Assembly (NCBI GenBank): GCA_905233335.1 | Contig: CAJOED010000066.1 | Span: forward strand, 1-6,924 | DNA: 6,924 bases | Direction of reading: 5' to 3' | DNA from: an uncultured Synergistales bacterium | Lineage (GTDB): Bacteria; Synergistota; Synergistia; Synergistales; Aminobacteriaceae | Shown here: positions 5,411-6,924 of the stretch, in pieces | Layout: the number at the start of each line of letters is the position of its first letter | Position numbering within the stretch: position 1 is the stretch's first letter | Position numbers and translations under genes: made by a program | The notes under the pieces: generated by a model | What the model saw: the letters and a program-made list of their open reading frames with translations, nothing else | The model's database searches: none | Told to the model about the DNA's origin: nothing

Positions 5411-6894
5411 TAATGTATTACCTCCTGTGCAAATTTATCGAATGCCGCAAGCCCTTCAGGAGTACGCTTATAGACTCCGCTGTCCGTCAGAACTTGCGCG
5501 AACACATGACCGACCTCATCACGAATCATTTTTCGCACGCTGTCTTCTCCCGTGAGACCCTCATGCTTTGCGCGCAGCCCCTCGTACCATTTTTCGTGGG
5601 CTTCAAGCTCCGACGGAAGATTATTTTTCCCTTCAAGCCATGCCGAGCATATTTTTTCGAGAGCAGTTTTCAGTCGTGCAGGAAGAACAGCAAGACCCAT
5701 AACCTCAATCAACCCGATATTTTCCTTCTTGATGTGATGTACTTCTGCATGAGGGTGGAAAATTCCGAGCGGGTGCTCATGGCTCGTTCTGTTGTTGCGT
5801 AACACTAAGTCGAGTTCGTAGTCCTGGCCGTGCCGACGTGCTATGGGTGTTATCGTGTTGTGCGGCTCTCCGTCGGAATAAGCGAGGATGTCTGCGCTCT
5901 CGTCAGTCCATTCACGCCACGCCGATAATATTTTGTCTGCAAGGTCTGTGAGTTTTTCGGGGTCTGCTGACTGGAGTCTGATTGCTGACATCGGCCACTT
6001 GATTCTCCCGGCCTTTATGCCGTCATCACGATATACTTTCTCGAACGGAGCATTATTCATTGCGAAAACATAACGCCCTCCCTGATAGTGATCGTGCGAG
6101 AGTATAGAGCCTCCGACGATGGGCAGGTCAGCGTTTGAGCCTAAGAAGTAGTGAGGGAACTTCTCAATGAACGCAAATAAATTCTCGAACGTCTCACGCG
6201 AAATTAGCATCGGCACATGGTTCTCATCAAGCACAATGCAGTGTTCGTTGTAGTAGCTGTAGGGTGAGTACTGGAAGTACCAGTTGCGCCCGTGAAGCTC
6301 TACGGGGACGAGACGTATATTCTGCCGCGCGGGGTGTCCGTGATGACCGTAGAAGCCCTCGTTCTCCTTGCACAACAAGCACTTGGGATAACCTGATGAC
6401 TTTATCGCTCGTGCTTTGGCAATATCGCGGGGGTCTTTTTCGGGTTTCGACATGTTGATGGTAATATCAAGTTCGCCGTATTCCGTCTGTGTCTTCCAGC
6501 AGATATTTTTCGCGGTGCGTTCTGAACGTATGTAGTTCGACGACACACCCAAGGCGTAAAAGTAATTTGTTGCGTCGACAGGGGACTTTGCGTTGAACTC
6601 TGCGATAACATCAGACGGACGCGGGGTGAGTGCTCCCATTAACTCTGTGTCGAGAAGGTCGCGTTCGGTTTCTGTGTTCTCGATGAGGTTATTTTCTGCT
6701 GCCCAGTCGAGAATTTTTGCGAGTATGCTGTCGGGTGAAGTTGCTGTTACGTCATCAAGATTTTTCTCGAACTCAAACGTATTCAGTCCGAGAATGCCGA
6801 TGAGTGAATTTGCCGCCCATATTTTGTCCTGTTCCGTGATTAAGTGATGATGAAGGGCAAAGGCTATCAGGTTGTTTATTTCGTGGTTGACCAT
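5410..6894 (-). CDS. galT: UDP-glucose--hexose-1-phosphate uridylyltransferase, class II (GalT)
   Basis: This gene encodes the Leloir-pathway enzyme that swaps UMP between UDP-glucose and galactose-1-phosphate, giving UDP-galactose and glucose-1-phosphate in the cytoplasm. The 494-residue length is normal for the class II (Firmicutes-type) family, which is longer than the E. coli/human class I enzyme. The signature is the active-site HDHYQGG at residues 267-273, where a H-x-H-x-Q arrangement supplies the nucleophilic histidine. Other family-like stretches are KCLLC (171-175), the His/Gly-rich GFYGHHGHPAR (180-190) and the HPHAEVHHIKKENIGLIEV region (380-398). The ATG start is supported by AAGGAGGT at 6906-6913, spaced 11 nt away. 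The stop overlaps the next gene's ATG by one base (TAATG), which indicates an operon and probable translational coupling with the epimerase-like gene. The upstream neighbour, possibly galK or galE, lies outside the window. The family assignment is secure; preference among hexose-1-phosphates is not shown. Confidence 0.95.
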   Translation of the reverse strand: MVNHEINNLIAFALHHHLITEQDKIWAANSLIGILGLNTFEFEKNLDDVTATSPDSILAKILDWAAENNLIENTETERDLLDTELMGALTPRPSDVIAEFNAKSPVDATNYFYALGVSSNYIRSERTAKNICWKTQTEYGELDITINMSKPEKDPRDIAKARAIKSSGYPKCLLCKENEGFYGHHGHPARQNIRLVPVELHGRNWYFQYSPYSYYNEHCIVLDENHVPMLISRETFENLFAFIEKFPHYFLGSNADLPIVGGSILSHDHYQGGRYVFAMNNAPFEKVYRDDGIKAGRIKWPMSAIRLQSADPEKLTDLADKILSAWREWTDESADILAYSDGEPHNTITPIARRHGQDYELDLVLRNNRTSHEHPLGIFHPHAEVHHIKKENIGLIEVMGLAVLPARLKTALEKICSAWLEGKNNLPSELEAHEKWYEGLRAKHEGLTGEDSVRKMIRDEVGHVFAQVLTDSGVYKRTPEGLAAFDKFAQEVIH

Positions 6895-6905
6895 AAGAAA
6901 AAAAT

Positions 6906-6913
6906 ACCTCCTT
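6906..6913 (-). promoter_or_regulatory. Shine-Dalgarno sequence of galT
   Basis: AAGGAGGT is a near-perfect anti-16S match placed 11 nt before the galT ATG, with a T-rich spacer. It overlaps a 10-bp perfect palindrome, CTTCATGAAG, at 6911-6920. The spacing is on the long side, but a similar 11-nt gap recurs before hydA and before the proposed TTG start of the oxidoreductase. Confidence 0.75.
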
Positions 6914-6924
6914 CATGAAGTTTT

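Overview
All genes in this window lie on the minus strand, so transcription runs from high to low coordinates. The content is that of a fermentative, strictly anaerobic bacterium: an oxygen-sensitive [FeFe] hydrogenase, an iron-sulfur flavoprotein built from GltD/NfnL-like and NuoF-like parts, and a class II (Firmicutes-type) galactose-1-phosphate uridylyltransferase. I infer a gut-type anaerobe such as a Clostridia or Synergistota member. There is no rRNA or phylogenetic marker here to decide between them.

Layout in transcription order: (1) galT (6894-5410), with a strong Shine-Dalgarno sequence. (2) An aldose-1-epimerase-like DUF4432 gene (5410-4433), joined to galT by a TAATG stop/start overlap. 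(3) A gap of about 60-70 bp with a possible promoter. (4) A 615-619 aa oxidoreductase (to 2514): a NuoF C-terminal 4Fe-4S domain fused to a GltD/NfnL-like NAD(P)H-FAD module. (5) hydA (2520-796), a 574-residue [FeFe] hydrogenase whose start overlaps the stop of gene 4 by 7 bp. (6) A strong intrinsic terminator (783-752). (7) A class I SAM-methyltransferase-like gene (from 751 or, more likely, 709) that carries an apparent one-base frameshift near 194-197 and runs off the low end of the window.

There are two functional modules. galT and the DUF4432 gene form a galactose/hexose-phosphate pair. The oxidoreductase and hydA form a compact two-gene redox unit that probably moves electrons between NAD(P)H and protons/H2. 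It lacks the separate NuoE- and full NuoF-like subunits of HydABC hydrogenases. It resembles what has been called the 'glutamate synthase-linked' (group A2) [FeFe] hydrogenase type, whose physiology is poorly defined. This module is the most interesting content of the window.

The window is compact: no intergenic stretch exceeds 100 bp, and I saw no tRNA, rRNA, CRISPR array, insertion sequence or long repeat.
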